In this document: positions 8,907-17,887 of the stretch, piece after piece
How the letters are laid out: every line of letters starts with the position of its first letter
Numbering within the stretch: the stretch's first letter is position 1
DNA from: an uncultured Paracoccaceae bacterium
GTDB lineage: Bacteria; Pseudomonadota; Alphaproteobacteria; Rhodobacterales; Rhodobacteraceae
NCBI GenBank assembly: GCA_947497185.1
Contig: CANMFL010000001.1
Coordinates: 372,001-436,000, forward strand
Direction of reading: 5' to 3'
DNA: 64,000 bases
Notes under the pieces: generated by a model
What the model was told of the DNA's origin: nothing
Database searches by the model: none
What the model saw: only the letters and a program-made list of their open reading frames with translations
Program-made: the position numbers and the translations under genes

Positions 8907-10733
8907 TTACGCAAGCACACCGCGCCCCTGCATCAATGCAGATTGCATCGTTTTGATCACCACAAACGCATCCCGCAGGTGGCTTCGCTCAAACCCCGAC
9001 AGTGTCGCGGGGGGTAGAAAATTATCGGGCGCGAGGTCTTGTTTGATCAGGTTTGCTTGGTGTTGCAGGCGCGTTTGCGCGACCAAATCATACGCCGCCA
9101 CCAGATCAAGCCCGCCGCTGTTGCTGATGATCCCACCGTCGAGCGCCGCTTTCAAGCGCGCACGGGTATTCAGCGCGGAAAGTTGTCCCGCCAGCGCATA
9201 CATGCGGCCCAGATCAACGACAGGAATGACGCCGTTCAGCTTCATATCTATCGTGTCGCGGTGTTCGCCCGCGCGGATCGTAGACAAGCCGCGCAACAGC
9301 CCCAAGGGCGTGGCATGGGTCAGCGCATTTGTCGCCATATGTGCGGTGAAAATCGAATTACTGGACGCCAGCCGCAGCGTTTCCGCCTGAAGATCGGCAA
9401 ACAACGTCTCGTCCCCGCCGATGGGTCGCAGGTCGAACATCACCGACGCCAACATCTGCGCTTCTTTGCTCGGGTTCGCGATCCAGCCTTTGAAATACGC
9501 GGTCCAAACTGACAACGGCTGACACCAACGCGGGTTCGTCGCCATCATATCGCCCGGACAATAAATGTAGCCGCAAGCATCCAAACCATCGCTGACAAAC
9601 CGCGCGAATGGGGCGAAATAGGCGGCATCAGCGTCGCTGATACCGTCCTCTAAAATCAAACAATTGTCCTGATCGGACACGCCCGTTTGCTCTTGCCGCC
9701 CCTGCGATCCGCAGGCCAGCCACAAATATTTTGCGGGTGGTGTCCCGAGTTTATCCTCGGCCATGCGCAGCAACCGCCGCGTCACCACGTCCGCGATATC
9801 TGTAATTAACCGCGTCACAACGTCATGCCGATTGCCCGAGGCCACAAGGCTCACCAGCAATTTCGGAATGCGGGCCGTGATCGCGGCGAGTTCTTGCACG
9901 GTGGTCGCTTGGGCAGCTTCCGCCACAAATGTCGACGCATGAGACGCCTGATACCGCGTCAAATCCGTTTGCGTCACAATCCCAACCAAACGCCCCGCCG
10001 AGATCACTGGCAAATGCCCTAGGCGGTTTTCCATCATCAGATGCAGCACATCCGACCCAATCGCGGCGGGCGTCAAAACCCGTGGATTGTTGGTCATGAT
10101 CTCGGCAATCGGTGTGGTCATCGGCAAGTCGTCAACCACGGCTTTGTTCACAAAGTCACGCAGTGTGACGATGCCGCGCAATGCGTCACCATCTACGACA
10201 CAAAGGCTCGAAATCTTCTTGTCCCGCATCATGCGGGCGGCGTCTTGGATCGGGGTGTCTTCGGCGCAAACCGCGGGGTCTGTGGACATCAAGGCGTCGA
10301 CCCGCACACGGGTCAGATCGCCGGGTTTCGAGGTGACTTGCAGCTTGGCATTGCCAGAGCGGCGATAAAACCGTCCGAAAGGTTCGCAATCGACCAGCAG
10401 CCTTTGAAACAATGTGCTTGGGATCACCAACAGACGGCAGTCTTCTTGGGCTTTGGCATTCGTGGCGGCACGACCGTCGCGCAACAAGCCCCGTTCACCA
10501 AACGAATTTTCACGGCGTAGCAGCGAGATCGGCGCGGCATTTTCATCCGTCACAGCGACCTGCCCGCTTTCGATGATATACAGCCCTCTAAGCTGATCAC
10601 CGATCACATAGATATCGTGGCCCTTGGCCACATCAATCTGCTCACATTGGTCTAAAATCTGGGCGCGTGTGACATCGGTCAACACGTCGTAGGGGTGCAA
10701 GTAGCACAGGATGGATGGGTTATCTATCGTCAC
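8907..10733 (-). CDS. cNMP-binding / CBS pair / DUF294 nucleotidyltransferase-like protein
   Basis: A 608-residue cytoplasmic protein with four parts: a cyclic-nucleotide-binding-like domain (about 15-125), two CBS domains (about 150-265, with SSLCVVDGDALRGIVT and HLPVISAGRLVGIVTQTD), a nucleotidyltransferase domain whose GSQGRQEQT plus SDQDN motif (about 345-362) keeps the G-S and D-x-D core of the GlnD/pol-beta fold, and a C-terminal substrate-binding helical domain. The family is found beside acetate-type symporters in many proteobacteria, but its target is unknown to me. It could nucleotidylate a protein in response to adenine nucleotides sensed by the CBS pair; this is inference. It is separated from the symporter gene by a strong hairpin at 10757-10786. 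Confidence 0.85.
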   Translation of the reverse strand: MTIDNPSILCYLHPYDVLTDVTRAQILDQCEQIDVAKGHDIYVIGDQLRGLYIIESGQVAVTDENAAPISLLRRENSFGERGLLRDGRAATNAKAQEDCRLLVIPSTLFQRLLVDCEPFGRFYRRSGNAKLQVTSKPGDLTRVRVDALMSTDPAVCAEDTPIQDAARMMRDKKISSLCVVDGDALRGIVTLRDFVNKAVVDDLPMTTPIAEIMTNNPRVLTPAAIGSDVLHLMMENRLGHLPVISAGRLVGIVTQTDLTRYQASHASTFVAEAAQATTVQELAAITARIPKLLVSLVASGNRHDVVTRLITDIADVVTRRLLRMAEDKLGTPPAKYLWLACGSQGRQEQTGVSDQDNCLILEDGISDADAAYFAPFARFVSDGLDACGYIYCPGDMMATNPRWCQPLSVWTAYFKGWIANPSKEAQMLASVMFDLRPIGGDETLFADLQAETLRLASSNSIFTAHMATNALTHATPLGLLRGLSTIRAGEHRDTIDMKLNGVIPVVDLGRMYALAGQLSALNTRARLKAALDGGIISNSGGLDLVAAYDLVAQTRLQHQANLIKQDLAPDNFLPPATLSGFERSHLRDAFVVIKTMQSALMQGRGVLA

Positions 10734-10756
10734 TGGTGCAGGCCCTTTTGTGTAGT

Positions 10757-10786
10757 GGAACCGGCGACAGATGCGCCGCCGGTTCC
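10757..10786 (-). terminator. Strong intercistronic hairpin between symporter and DUF294 genes
   Basis: GGAACCGGCG (10757-10766) and CGCCGGTTCC (10777-10786) form a perfect 10-base-pair stem with a ten-base loop, just after the symporter stop at 10794. There is no U-tract on the minus-strand transcript, so it may serve as a processing or stability element, or reduce read-through into the downstream regulatory genes, rather than act as a full terminator. Confidence 0.55.
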
Positions 10787-10793
10787 GGTAGTT

Positions 10794-12599
10794 TTAGTGA
10801 TCAACCGCGTCGCCTGCACCCGCTGGAATGCGGACGCTTTCGACAAGGTCTTTGATCTCTTGTGGTGTGTCTTTGGTGGACAACGACACGATGTACGCCA
10901 CCGCAAAGTTGATCGCCGCACCAACAGCACCAATCGCAGTGGATTGGATACCCAACATCGACCCATCAACCGTATCAGGGAACGAGTTGGTGCCGTCGAT
11001 GAACAACCAGCCTTTGTGCATAAAGATGTAGACCAGCGTAAAGCCAAGACCAGCCAACATACCACATACAGCACCGACGTTGTTCACACGTGTCGAGAAG
11101 ATCCCCATCATCAGAGCAGGGAAGATCGACGCCGCCGCCAGACCAAAGGCCAGCGCAACGGTTTGTGCCGCAAAGCCCGGTGGGTTCAGACCAAGGATCG
11201 TCGCCACCACAATCGCCACTGCCATCGCAACACGTGCTGACATCAGCTCTGCCTTTTCAGACATGTTTGGTGTCAATTGACCCTTCAGCAGATCGTGCGA
11301 CACAGCAGATGAGATCGCCAGCAGCAAACCTGCCGCCGTTGACAAAGCCGCCGCAAGACCACCCGCCGCCATGAGACCGATCACCCAGCTAGGCAGGTTC
11401 GCGATTTCAGGGTTCGCCAAAACAAGGATGTCTTGGTTAAAGTTGGTCAGCTCGTTGCCTACCCACCCGTTAGCCGCAGCACGTTCAGCCATTTCAGCGT
11501 TCTGATCGTTGTAGTACTGGATCATGCCGTCGCCGTTTTTGTCTTCCCATCCAAGAAGACCGGTTGTCTGCCATGTTTTCATCCAGTCATAGCGTGCGTC
11601 TTCTTCGATCATCTGCACAGATACCGCGTCGCCTTGCGTGCCATTTGGCCACATCAGGTTTGTGATATTCAGACGTGCCATCGCACCAACAGCAGGGGCT
11701 GTGAGGTAGAGAAGTGCAATGAAAACAAGCGCCCAACCCGCAGACCAACGCGCGTCAGATACCTTTGGCACCGTAAAGAAGCGCATGATCACGTGCGGCA
11801 GACCCGCTGTACCAATCATCAGGGACAGCGTGAACAAAACCATGTTCAGGTTGTCTTTGTGCTGGTCGGTGTAGCTTGCGAAACCCAATTCGGTGACGAT
11901 CTGGTCCAGCTTTTGCAGCAGATAAACGCTACCTTCGCCGCCCGATGCTTCTGGTGTGATGTGGCTAAACAGACCCAATGCAGGGATCGGTGTGCCAGCC
12001 AGTTGCAACGAGATAAAGACCGCAGGGATTGTGAAGGCGAGGATCAACACAACGTATTGGGCCACTTGGGTGTATGTCACACCTTTCATGCCGCCAAACA
12101 CCGCGTAAGCAAACACGACGCAAGCGCCGATCAGCAAACCCGCTGTGTTGGAAATCTCAAGGAAACGACCAAAAGCCACGCCCACGCCCGTCATCTGTCC
12201 GATCACATATGTGGTGGATGCCACGATCAAACAGATCACAGCCACCAAGCGCGCAGTCGGGCTATAGAAACGATCCCCGATGAATTCGGACACGGTGAAC
12301 TTGCCGAACTTGCGCAGGTAAGGTGCCAGCAAAAGCGCCAGCAAAACGTAGCCGCCTGTCCAGCCCATCAAGTAGGACGAGTTGTCATAGCCTGTGAACG
12401 CGATCAGTCCCGCCATCGAAATAAACGACGCCGCAGACATCCAGTCCGCCGCAGTTGCCATCCCGTTGGTGACAGGGTGAACACCCCGACCCGCCGCATA
12501 AAATTCTGACGTGGACCCGGCACGGGCCCAAATCGCGATGCCGATGTAGATCGCAAAGGACGCGCCTACAAACAGCAAGTTAATTACAAACTGACTCAT
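10794..12599 (-). CDS. Sodium:solute symporter, probable acetate/monocarboxylate uptake
   Basis: A 601-residue inner-membrane protein of the SSS family with about 13 helices. The N-terminal half shows FYAAGRGVHPVTNGMATAAD and MSAASFISMAGLI, the typical sodium-binding and substrate region of ActP-like members. A large loop between about residues 300 and 395 contains KNGDGMIQYYNDQN and may face the periplasm. ActP proteins of E. coli type pair with YjcH (DUF485); this one pairs with a DUF4212 subunit encoded four bases upstream, which marks a separate subgroup. The linked acs and prpE genes make acetate or propionate the most likely substrate. The ATG follows GAGGAATAAC. Confidence 0.85.
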   Translation of the reverse strand: MSQFVINLLFVGASFAIYIGIAIWARAGSTSEFYAAGRGVHPVTNGMATAADWMSAASFISMAGLIAFTGYDNSSYLMGWTGGYVLLALLLAPYLRKFGKFTVSEFIGDRFYSPTARLVAVICLIVASTTYVIGQMTGVGVAFGRFLEISNTAGLLIGACVVFAYAVFGGMKGVTYTQVAQYVVLILAFTIPAVFISLQLAGTPIPALGLFSHITPEASGGEGSVYLLQKLDQIVTELGFASYTDQHKDNLNMVLFTLSLMIGTAGLPHVIMRFFTVPKVSDARWSAGWALVFIALLYLTAPAVGAMARLNITNLMWPNGTQGDAVSVQMIEEDARYDWMKTWQTTGLLGWEDKNGDGMIQYYNDQNAEMAERAAANGWVGNELTNFNQDILVLANPEIANLPSWVIGLMAAGGLAAALSTAAGLLLAISSAVSHDLLKGQLTPNMSEKAELMSARVAMAVAIVVATILGLNPPGFAAQTVALAFGLAAASIFPALMMGIFSTRVNNVGAVCGMLAGLGFTLVYIFMHKGWLFIDGTNSFPDTVDGSMLGIQSTAIGAVGAAINFAVAYIVSLSTKDTPQEIKDLVESVRIPAGAGDAVDH

Positions 12600-12603
12600 T
12601 GTG

Positions 12604-12861
12604 TTATTCCTCTACGCCGAATTCACGGTCCAGCTTGTTCATGCGCCACGCATAGAAAAAGATGATCGCGAGAAACACGAGGATCGACCCTTGCTGGGCC
12701 ACCCAAAATCCGATGTCGACGCCACCGATTTGCACACCTTGCAGCAAGGGGCGCAGCAAAATGCCAAAGCCGAAAGGCACGATGGCCCAGATGACCAAAC
12801 TCACCTTAATAATGCGCAAATTGGCTGCCCAATATGCGCCTGGTTCCGGTTTCTCACTCAT
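12604..12861 (-). CDS. DUF4212 small membrane subunit of the symporter
   Basis: An 85-residue protein with two membrane helices (about 18-38 and 52-70) and the family pattern AYWAANLRIIKVSLVIWAIV and GFWVAQQGSILVFLAIIFFY. DUF4212 proteins are found almost only next to SSS symporters like the one that follows here and are presumed accessory subunits. The start overlaps the end of adk in ATGA (12858-12861) and the stop is four bases before the symporter start, so the three are translationally linked. Confidence 0.85.
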   Translation of the reverse strand: MSEKPEPGAYWAANLRIIKVSLVIWAIVPFGFGILLRPLLQGVQIGGVDIGFWVAQQGSILVFLAIIFFYAWRMNKLDREFGVEE

Positions 12862-13613
12862 TGTGTTTCCTCCAGTTGTGTTGTTTTTGCCTGCTTGTCA
12901 GTGCTTTGCACCCCGCGCACATCCATCACGATGGGACGGATGATCTGGCGTAAAGCGTCGGTAATCGCGTCGATGTCGCCCATCGCGTCCAGCGTATGCA
13001 GCGATCCTTCGGCGTCGTAGAACGAGATCAGCGGTGCGGTCTCTTTGTGATACGCCTTCAGGCGGTGACGCACGGTGTCCGCGTTATCATCCGCACGACG
13101 GCGGAACTTCGTGGACCCACATTTGTCGCAGGTGCCATCAACGGCGGGACGCTTGAACGTCTCGTGATAGCCCTCGCCGCAGCCTTCGCAGGTGTGGCGT
13201 CCGGAAATCCGGACAACCATCGCCTCGTCAGCGACCTCTAGACTGATCGCCGCGTTCACCTTTGCGCCCTTTGCTGCAAGCAGCCCGGTCAGCGCTTCGG
13301 CCTGCGGGATCGTGCGCGGGAAACCGTCAAGAATGACGCCCGCTGCACAATCCGGATCACCCAAACGGTCGCTCAGGATGTTCAGCACGATATCGTCGCT
13401 GACCAGCCCCCCCGCTTCCATCACAGTTTTCGCGGCTTTGCCCGCATCGGTGCCAGCGGCGACCGCTTCGCGCAGCAGATCGCCAGTGGACAGTTGAACA
13501 AGACCGAACTTTTCCTCAAGCCGCTTGGCCTGCGTCCCCTTGCCCGCACCCGGCGGCCCAAGAAGGATCAGGACCGGCATAGTGCTTTGCGGCATTTTGC
13601 TTGTGTCAGACAT
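12858..13613 (-). CDS. adk: Adenylate kinase, zinc-LID type
   Basis: A 251-residue adenylate kinase, slightly longer than the common 214-230. Motifs: the P-loop GPPGAGKGTQ (about residues 19-28), LSTGDLLREAV, ILDGFPRTIPQAEAL, and a long LID carrying CEGC and CDKC, which should bind a structural zinc ion. Extra residues lie at both ends: 12 before the usual start and a polar C-terminal tail of about 20. ATG at 13613 follows GAGGGAAATC. It sits between acs and the acetate-type symporter, where it can convert AMP from acyl-CoA synthetases to ADP. Whether it is the only adk of the genome cannot be seen here. Confidence 0.93.
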   Translation of the reverse strand: MSDTSKMPQSTMPVLILLGPPGAGKGTQAKRLEEKFGLVQLSTGDLLREAVAAGTDAGKAAKTVMEAGGLVSDDIVLNILSDRLGDPDCAAGVILDGFPRTIPQAEALTGLLAAKGAKVNAAISLEVADEAMVVRISGRHTCEGCGEGYHETFKRPAVDGTCDKCGSTKFRRRADDNADTVRHRLKAYHKETAPLISFYDAEGSLHTLDAMGDIDAITDALRQIIRPIVMDVRGVQSTDKQAKTTQLEETQ

Positions 13614-13664
13614 GATTTCCCTCGTTTTTGAGTGGCAGCAGCGCGGTACGTTTTGCGTACAAAC

Positions 13665-15626
13665 TCACGCCTTACCCTTTCTATTTTCGATCAGATCATC
13701 GACGACTGACGGATCAGCCAACGTGGACGTGTCGCCCAACGCGCCAAAGTCGTCCTCTGCGATTTTCCGCAAGATCCGGCGCATGATTTTGCCTGACCGT
13801 GTTTTCGGCAAACCCGGCGACCATTGGATCACATCCGGTGCGGCAATCGGGCCAATTTCGGTGCGCACCCATGTGCGCAGTTCCTGGCGCAACTCTTCGG
13901 ATGGTTCTTGGTCGTTCATCAAGGTGACGTAGCAATAGATGCCTTGGCCTTTGATTTCATGCGGATAACCAACCACAGCGGCTTCGGCGACTTTCGGGTG
14001 TGCAACCAAAGCGGACTCGACTTCAGCCGTCCCCATCCGGTGGCCAGATACGTTGATCACGTCATCAACGCGGCCTGTGATCCAGTAGTCGCCGTCTTCG
14101 TCGCGGCGGCACCCGTCACCTGTGAAGTAGTAGCCTTTGTAATCCGAGAAATAAGTCTTCTCGAAACGGTCATGGTCGCCCCAAATGGTACGCATTTGAC
14201 CCGGCCAGCTGCCTTTGAGGCACAGAACACCTTCGCAAGCCGTGTCGTGGATTTCGTCGCCTGATGTCGGCTCAAGTACCACGGGTTCCACACCAAAGAA
14301 CGGCTTCATCGCAGAGCCCGGTTTCAACGCATGTGCGCCCGGCAGTGGCGTCAACAAGTGACCGCCGGTTTCTGTCTGCCACCATGTATCGACGATGGGT
14401 AATTTGCCGCCGCCAACCACGTCGTTGTACCAGTTCCATGCTTCAGGGTTGATCGGCTCGCCGACTGTGCCCAGCACCTTAAGGCTGCTTAGATCGCATT
14501 TTTCGACGAACTCAGGGCCTTTGGCCATCAAAGCACGGATCGCTGTTGGCGCGGTGTAGAATTGGTTCACCTTATGCTTTTCGCAGACCTGCCAGAAACG
14601 GCTTGCGTCTGGATAGGTCGGCACGCCTTCGAACATGACCGTTGTCGCACCATTGGCGAGCGGGCCGTAGACAATATAGCTGTGGCCCGTGACCCAGCCC
14701 ACGTCAGCGGTACACCAGTAGACGTCGCCTTCGTGGTAATCGAACACCAACTCTTGGGTCATCGCGGCGTAAACGAGATAGCCACCGGACGTATGCACAA
14801 CACCTTTTGGCTGTCCGGTTGATCCGGATGTGTAGAGAATGAACAGCGGATCTTCGGCGCCGACTTCAACAGCTTCGCATGTCGGTGCGGCATCTGCGGC
14901 TAGCGCGCCGTAATCCAGATCGCGTCCCTCTACCCACGTCGTCTGCCCGCCGGTCCGTTTCACCACCAGACATTTCACAGTATCCTTGCAGTGCAGCAAT
15001 GCTGCGTCTGCATTGGATTTCAGCGGTGTCTGACGACCACCACGCGGGGCATAATCCGCTGTGATCAGTACCTTGGCGTCAGACCCGTTGACCCGTGCGG
15101 CCAATGCGTCTGGCGAAAAGCCCGCAAAAACAATAGAGTGGATCGCACCAAGACGCGCACAAGCCAGCATGGCATAAGCGGCCTCTGGGATCATCGGCAG
15201 ATAGATCACAACGCGGTCGCCTTTGCCCACGCCTTGGTCTTTCAGCACGTTCGCCATGCGGCAGACGGATTCGTGCAGCGCCTTGTAGGTGATGTGCTGG
15301 GCATCTTCATCCGGATTATCGGGCTCAAAGATGATCGCAGTTTGGTCGCCGCGTGTTGCCAAATGACGGTCAACGCAGTTCGCAGAGACGTTCAGCGTCG
15401 CATCGGCGAACCAGTTGATATGCACGTTACCCAAAGTGAAATCGACGTCGCGCACGCTGGAATAAGGTTTGATCCAGTCAATCCGCTTCCCCTGCTCGCC
15501 CCAAAACGCATCAGGATCAGCCAAAGAGGCCGCGTACATTTCGTCGTATTTCGCCTCGGTGATATGTGCGTGCGCGATGGTCGCGGCGCTCGGGGCGTAG
15601 GTCTTTGCTTTGGTATCGGCGGACAT
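13665..15626 (-). CDS. acs: Acetate-CoA ligase (acetyl-CoA synthetase)
   Basis: A 653-residue AMP-forming acetyl-CoA synthetase of standard length. Acetate plus ATP gives acetyl-AMP, then acetyl-CoA. Motifs in order: the ACS N-terminal domain, [15 protein letters not shown], the AMP-binding loop [27 protein letters not shown], the hinge region [38 protein letters not shown], and the C-terminal [15 protein letters not shown] with the catalytic lysine that protein acetyltransferases modify in this family. The ATG follows AAAAGGAATACACC. It lies 78 bases after prpE and 51 bases before adk in one direction. Confidence 0.97.
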   Translation of the reverse strand: MSADTKAKTYAPSAATIAHAHITEAKYDEMYAASLADPDAFWGEQGKRIDWIKPYSSVRDVDFTLGNVHINWFADATLNVSANCVDRHLATRGDQTAIIFEPDNPDEDAQHITYKALHESVCRMANVLKDQGVGKGDRVVIYLPMIPEAAYAMLACARLGAIHSIVFAGFSPDALAARVNGSDAKVLITADYAPRGGRQTPLKSNADAALLHCKDTVKCLVVKRTGGQTTWVEGRDLDYGALAADAAPTCEAVEVGAEDPLFILYTSGSTGQPKGVVHTSGGYLVYAAMTQELVFDYHEGDVYWCTADVGWVTGHSYIVYGPLANGATTVMFEGVPTYPDASRFWQVCEKHKVNQFYTAPTAIRALMAKGPEFVEKCDLSSLKVLGTVGEPINPEAWNWYNDVVGGGKLPIVDTWWQTETGGHLLTPLPGAHALKPGSAMKPFFGVEPVVLEPTSGDEIHDTACEGVLCLKGSWPGQMRTIWGDHDRFEKTYFSDYKGYYFTGDGCRRDEDGDYWITGRVDDVINVSGHRMGTAEVESALVAHPKVAEAAVVGYPHEIKGQGIYCYVTLMNDQEPSEELRQELRTWVRTEIGPIAAPDVIQWSPGLPKTRSGKIMRRILRKIAEDDFGALGDTSTLADPSVVDDLIENRKGKA

Positions 15627-15704
15627 GGTGTATTCCTTTTATCGTGGGACTTTGACGGCGTTGACGTAAACCGAACGTGGTCGCGGTAGATTTGGACGTA
15701 GTGG

Positions 15705-17600
15705 CTAAGACAGCGTCTCGCCGATGCCCGCGATACGGGCGGCGATAGCATCCAGTGTTGCAGGATCGTCAATCGTGGCTGGTAATTTCCAAGGTTTGCT
15801 GTCGGCAATTGATGCCATCGTCGCGCGCAACACCTTGCCAGAACGGGTCTTGGGCAATGCGTCGATGACGATACAGCGTTTGAATGCGGCGACTGGTCCG
15901 ATTTCTTTGCGGACCAAAGCCACACATTCCTTGGCGATTTCTTCTTCGGATCGGTCGGTGCCATTGTTGAGGCAAACCAACCCAAGCGGGGCTTGGCCTT
16001 TCAGCGCATCCCCAATCCCAATGACCGCACATTCGGCGACATCGGGGTGGTTCGACAGGACTTCTTCCATCGCACCGGTGGATAGACGGTGGCCCGCGAC
16101 GTTGATCACATCGTCGGTGCGAGCCATGATATACAGATAGCCGTCGGCGTCCTTGATACCGGCGTCGCCGGTTTCGTAGTAGCCAGGAAAGGCGTTCAAA
16201 TACGCAGATTTAAACCGCTCTTCGGCTTTCCACAGAGTTGGCAACGCGCCGGGCGGCAACGGCAGCTTGATCGCAATCGCGCCCAATTCGCCCGCAGGCA
16301 CCGGATGACCGCCCTCGTCTAGAATTTCGATATCGTAGCCCGGCATCGGCACAGCAGGCGAACCTAGCTTGACGGGCAGTTCTTCGATCCCAAGCGGGTT
16401 CGCGGCAATCGCCCAGCCTGTTTCGGTCTGCCACCAATGGTCGATCACTGGTTTTTGCAGGTGCTGTTGCGCCCATTTGATCGTGTCAGGATCAGCGCGT
16501 TCGCCCGCAAGAAACAGGGCGTTAAACCCACTCAAGTCGTATTTCTTAACGTATTCAGCCTTGGGGTCTTCCCGCTTGATCGCACGCAAAGCAGTTGGCG
16601 CTGTGAACAGGGATTTGACGTTGTGATCTTGGATCACGCGCCAGTATGTGCCCGCATCTGGGGTGCCAATCGGTTTGCCTTCAAACACGACCGTCGTGCA
16701 GCCAGCCAGCAGCGGACCGTAGCAAATATAGCTATGCCCCACGACCCAACCGACATCAGACGCAGCCCAGAACACATCGCCTTGCGACACGTTGTAGATG
16801 TTCTTCATCGTCCAGTTCAGCGCAACCATATGGCCGCCATTGTGACGCACAACGCCCTTTGGCTGACCCGTCGTACCAGAGGTATAGAGGATATAAAGCG
16901 GATCAGCACCGCCCACAGGCGTGCAGCCCACAGGCGTCGCATTTGCGACTTCTTCAGCCCAATCCAGATCGTATCCGGCAGCCATATCGGCCTGCGTTTG
17001 AGGCCGTTGCAGAATCACAGTAAAGTCGGGCTTATGTGTTGCCCGTTCAATCGCATCATCAAGCAACGGCTTGTAGGCGATGATCTTTTGACCTTCGATC
17101 CCGCAGGACGCGGCCAAGATCGCCTTGGGTGTTGCATCATCGATCCGCACCGCCAGTTCATGTGCCGCAAAGCCGCCGAACACCACCGAATGGATGGCAC
17201 CGATCCGCGCACAAGCCAGCATCGCGACCAATGCTTCGGGAACCATTGGCATGTAAATCACGACGCGGTCGCCTTTGATGACGCCGCGGCTGGTGAGAAC
17301 GCCCGCCAAACGGGAGACACGGTCTTGCAGGTCCGCAAAGGTGATCTTGGTCACGCTATCCGTCACCGGACTGTCGTGGATGATCGCAACCTGATCGCCG
17401 CGCCCTGCCTCAACATGACGGTCAACGGCGTTGTAGCAGGTGTTGCAAACCCCATCCGGAAACCACGTCGTCATGGGTGCATTGCTGTTGTCCATCACAA
17501 CGCTAGGTGTCTTCACCCAATCAATGGCGGTCGCAGCTTCAGCCCAGAACGCCTCTGGGTTGTTTTGCCAGTCTGCAAAAGTCTTTGCGTAAGTCGTCAA
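15705..17600 (-). CDS. prpE: Propionate-CoA ligase
   Basis: A 631-residue AMP-forming propionyl-CoA synthetase. Motifs: N-terminal [50 protein letters not shown] (the RHNGGH form is usual in PrpE rather than Acs), DHWWQTETGWAI, YETGDAG, RTDDVINVAGHRLSTGAMEE and PKTRSGKVLRATM. The frame is open to 17735, but the family start matches a TTG at 17598-17600 preceded by GGGGGGAGA at good spacing, so TTG is chosen. The gene is divergent from the short-chain acyl regulator at 17888, which probably controls it. Propionyl-CoA formed here would feed propionyl-CoA carboxylase, which is not in this window. Confidence 0.93.
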   Translation of the reverse strand: MTTYAKTFADWQNNPEAFWAEAATAIDWVKTPSVVMDNSNAPMTTWFPDGVCNTCYNAVDRHVEAGRGDQVAIIHDSPVTDSVTKITFADLQDRVSRLAGVLTSRGVIKGDRVVIYMPMVPEALVAMLACARIGAIHSVVFGGFAAHELAVRIDDATPKAILAASCGIEGQKIIAYKPLLDDAIERATHKPDFTVILQRPQTQADMAAGYDLDWAEEVANATPVGCTPVGGADPLYILYTSGTTGQPKGVVRHNGGHMVALNWTMKNIYNVSQGDVFWAASDVGWVVGHSYICYGPLLAGCTTVVFEGKPIGTPDAGTYWRVIQDHNVKSLFTAPTALRAIKREDPKAEYVKKYDLSGFNALFLAGERADPDTIKWAQQHLQKPVIDHWWQTETGWAIAANPLGIEELPVKLGSPAVPMPGYDIEILDEGGHPVPAGELGAIAIKLPLPPGALPTLWKAEERFKSAYLNAFPGYYETGDAGIKDADGYLYIMARTDDVINVAGHRLSTGAMEEVLSNHPDVAECAVIGIGDALKGQAPLGLVCLNNGTDRSEEEIAKECVALVRKEIGPVAAFKRCIVIDALPKTRSGKVLRATMASIADSKPWKLPATIDDPATLDAIAARIAGIGETLS

Positions 17601-17822
17601 TGAAAATCTCCCCCCGAATTGGAGCGTCGATTTTCGCACGATGCGCGTGTTGACTTGGGGTTGAGTGAAAACCACCCCTGTCACAAAAGAAAGAACACCG
17701 AACGGCGGCTCCCTCTCCCATGGAAGCTTGCGCATTCAAAAGGTATTCTTCCGGCACGCGTCGTTCAAAGAATCAACGTTCCGTCACGTCATTGTGTACT
17801 GAAAATCGACGGCACCAAAGAC

Positions 17823-17871
17823 CTTAACGTGTTAAGATGCAACAAAATGATAGACGAAACGTGCAAATTGC
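17823..17871. promoter_or_regulatory. Candidate operators of the short-chain acyl regulator
   Basis: Two inverted repeats lie just upstream of the regulator start at 17888. CTTAAC (17823-17828) faces GTTAAG (17831-17836). GCAA-A-TTGC (17863-17871) lies within TGCAAATTGCG. RamB/PccR regulators are reported to recognise TTTGCAAA-like half-sites, so the second repeat fits an autoregulatory operator. A further TGCAAAA-GTC-TTTGCG arrangement occurs at 17574-17589 inside the first prpE codons and could be a second site or a coding coincidence. Confidence 0.4.
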
Positions 17872-17887
17872 GAAAAAGTGTAATTCA

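Noticed and set aside
11433..12509. Long open frame (358 codons) on the plus strand
   Set aside because: It is antisense to the symporter gene, with a composition (rich in His, Arg, Gln, Cys) typical of reverse-strand shadow frames in GC-rich coding DNA.
16437..17603. 388-codon open frame opposite prpE
   Set aside because: No recognisable motif; prpE on the other strand has complete family motifs, so this is a shadow.
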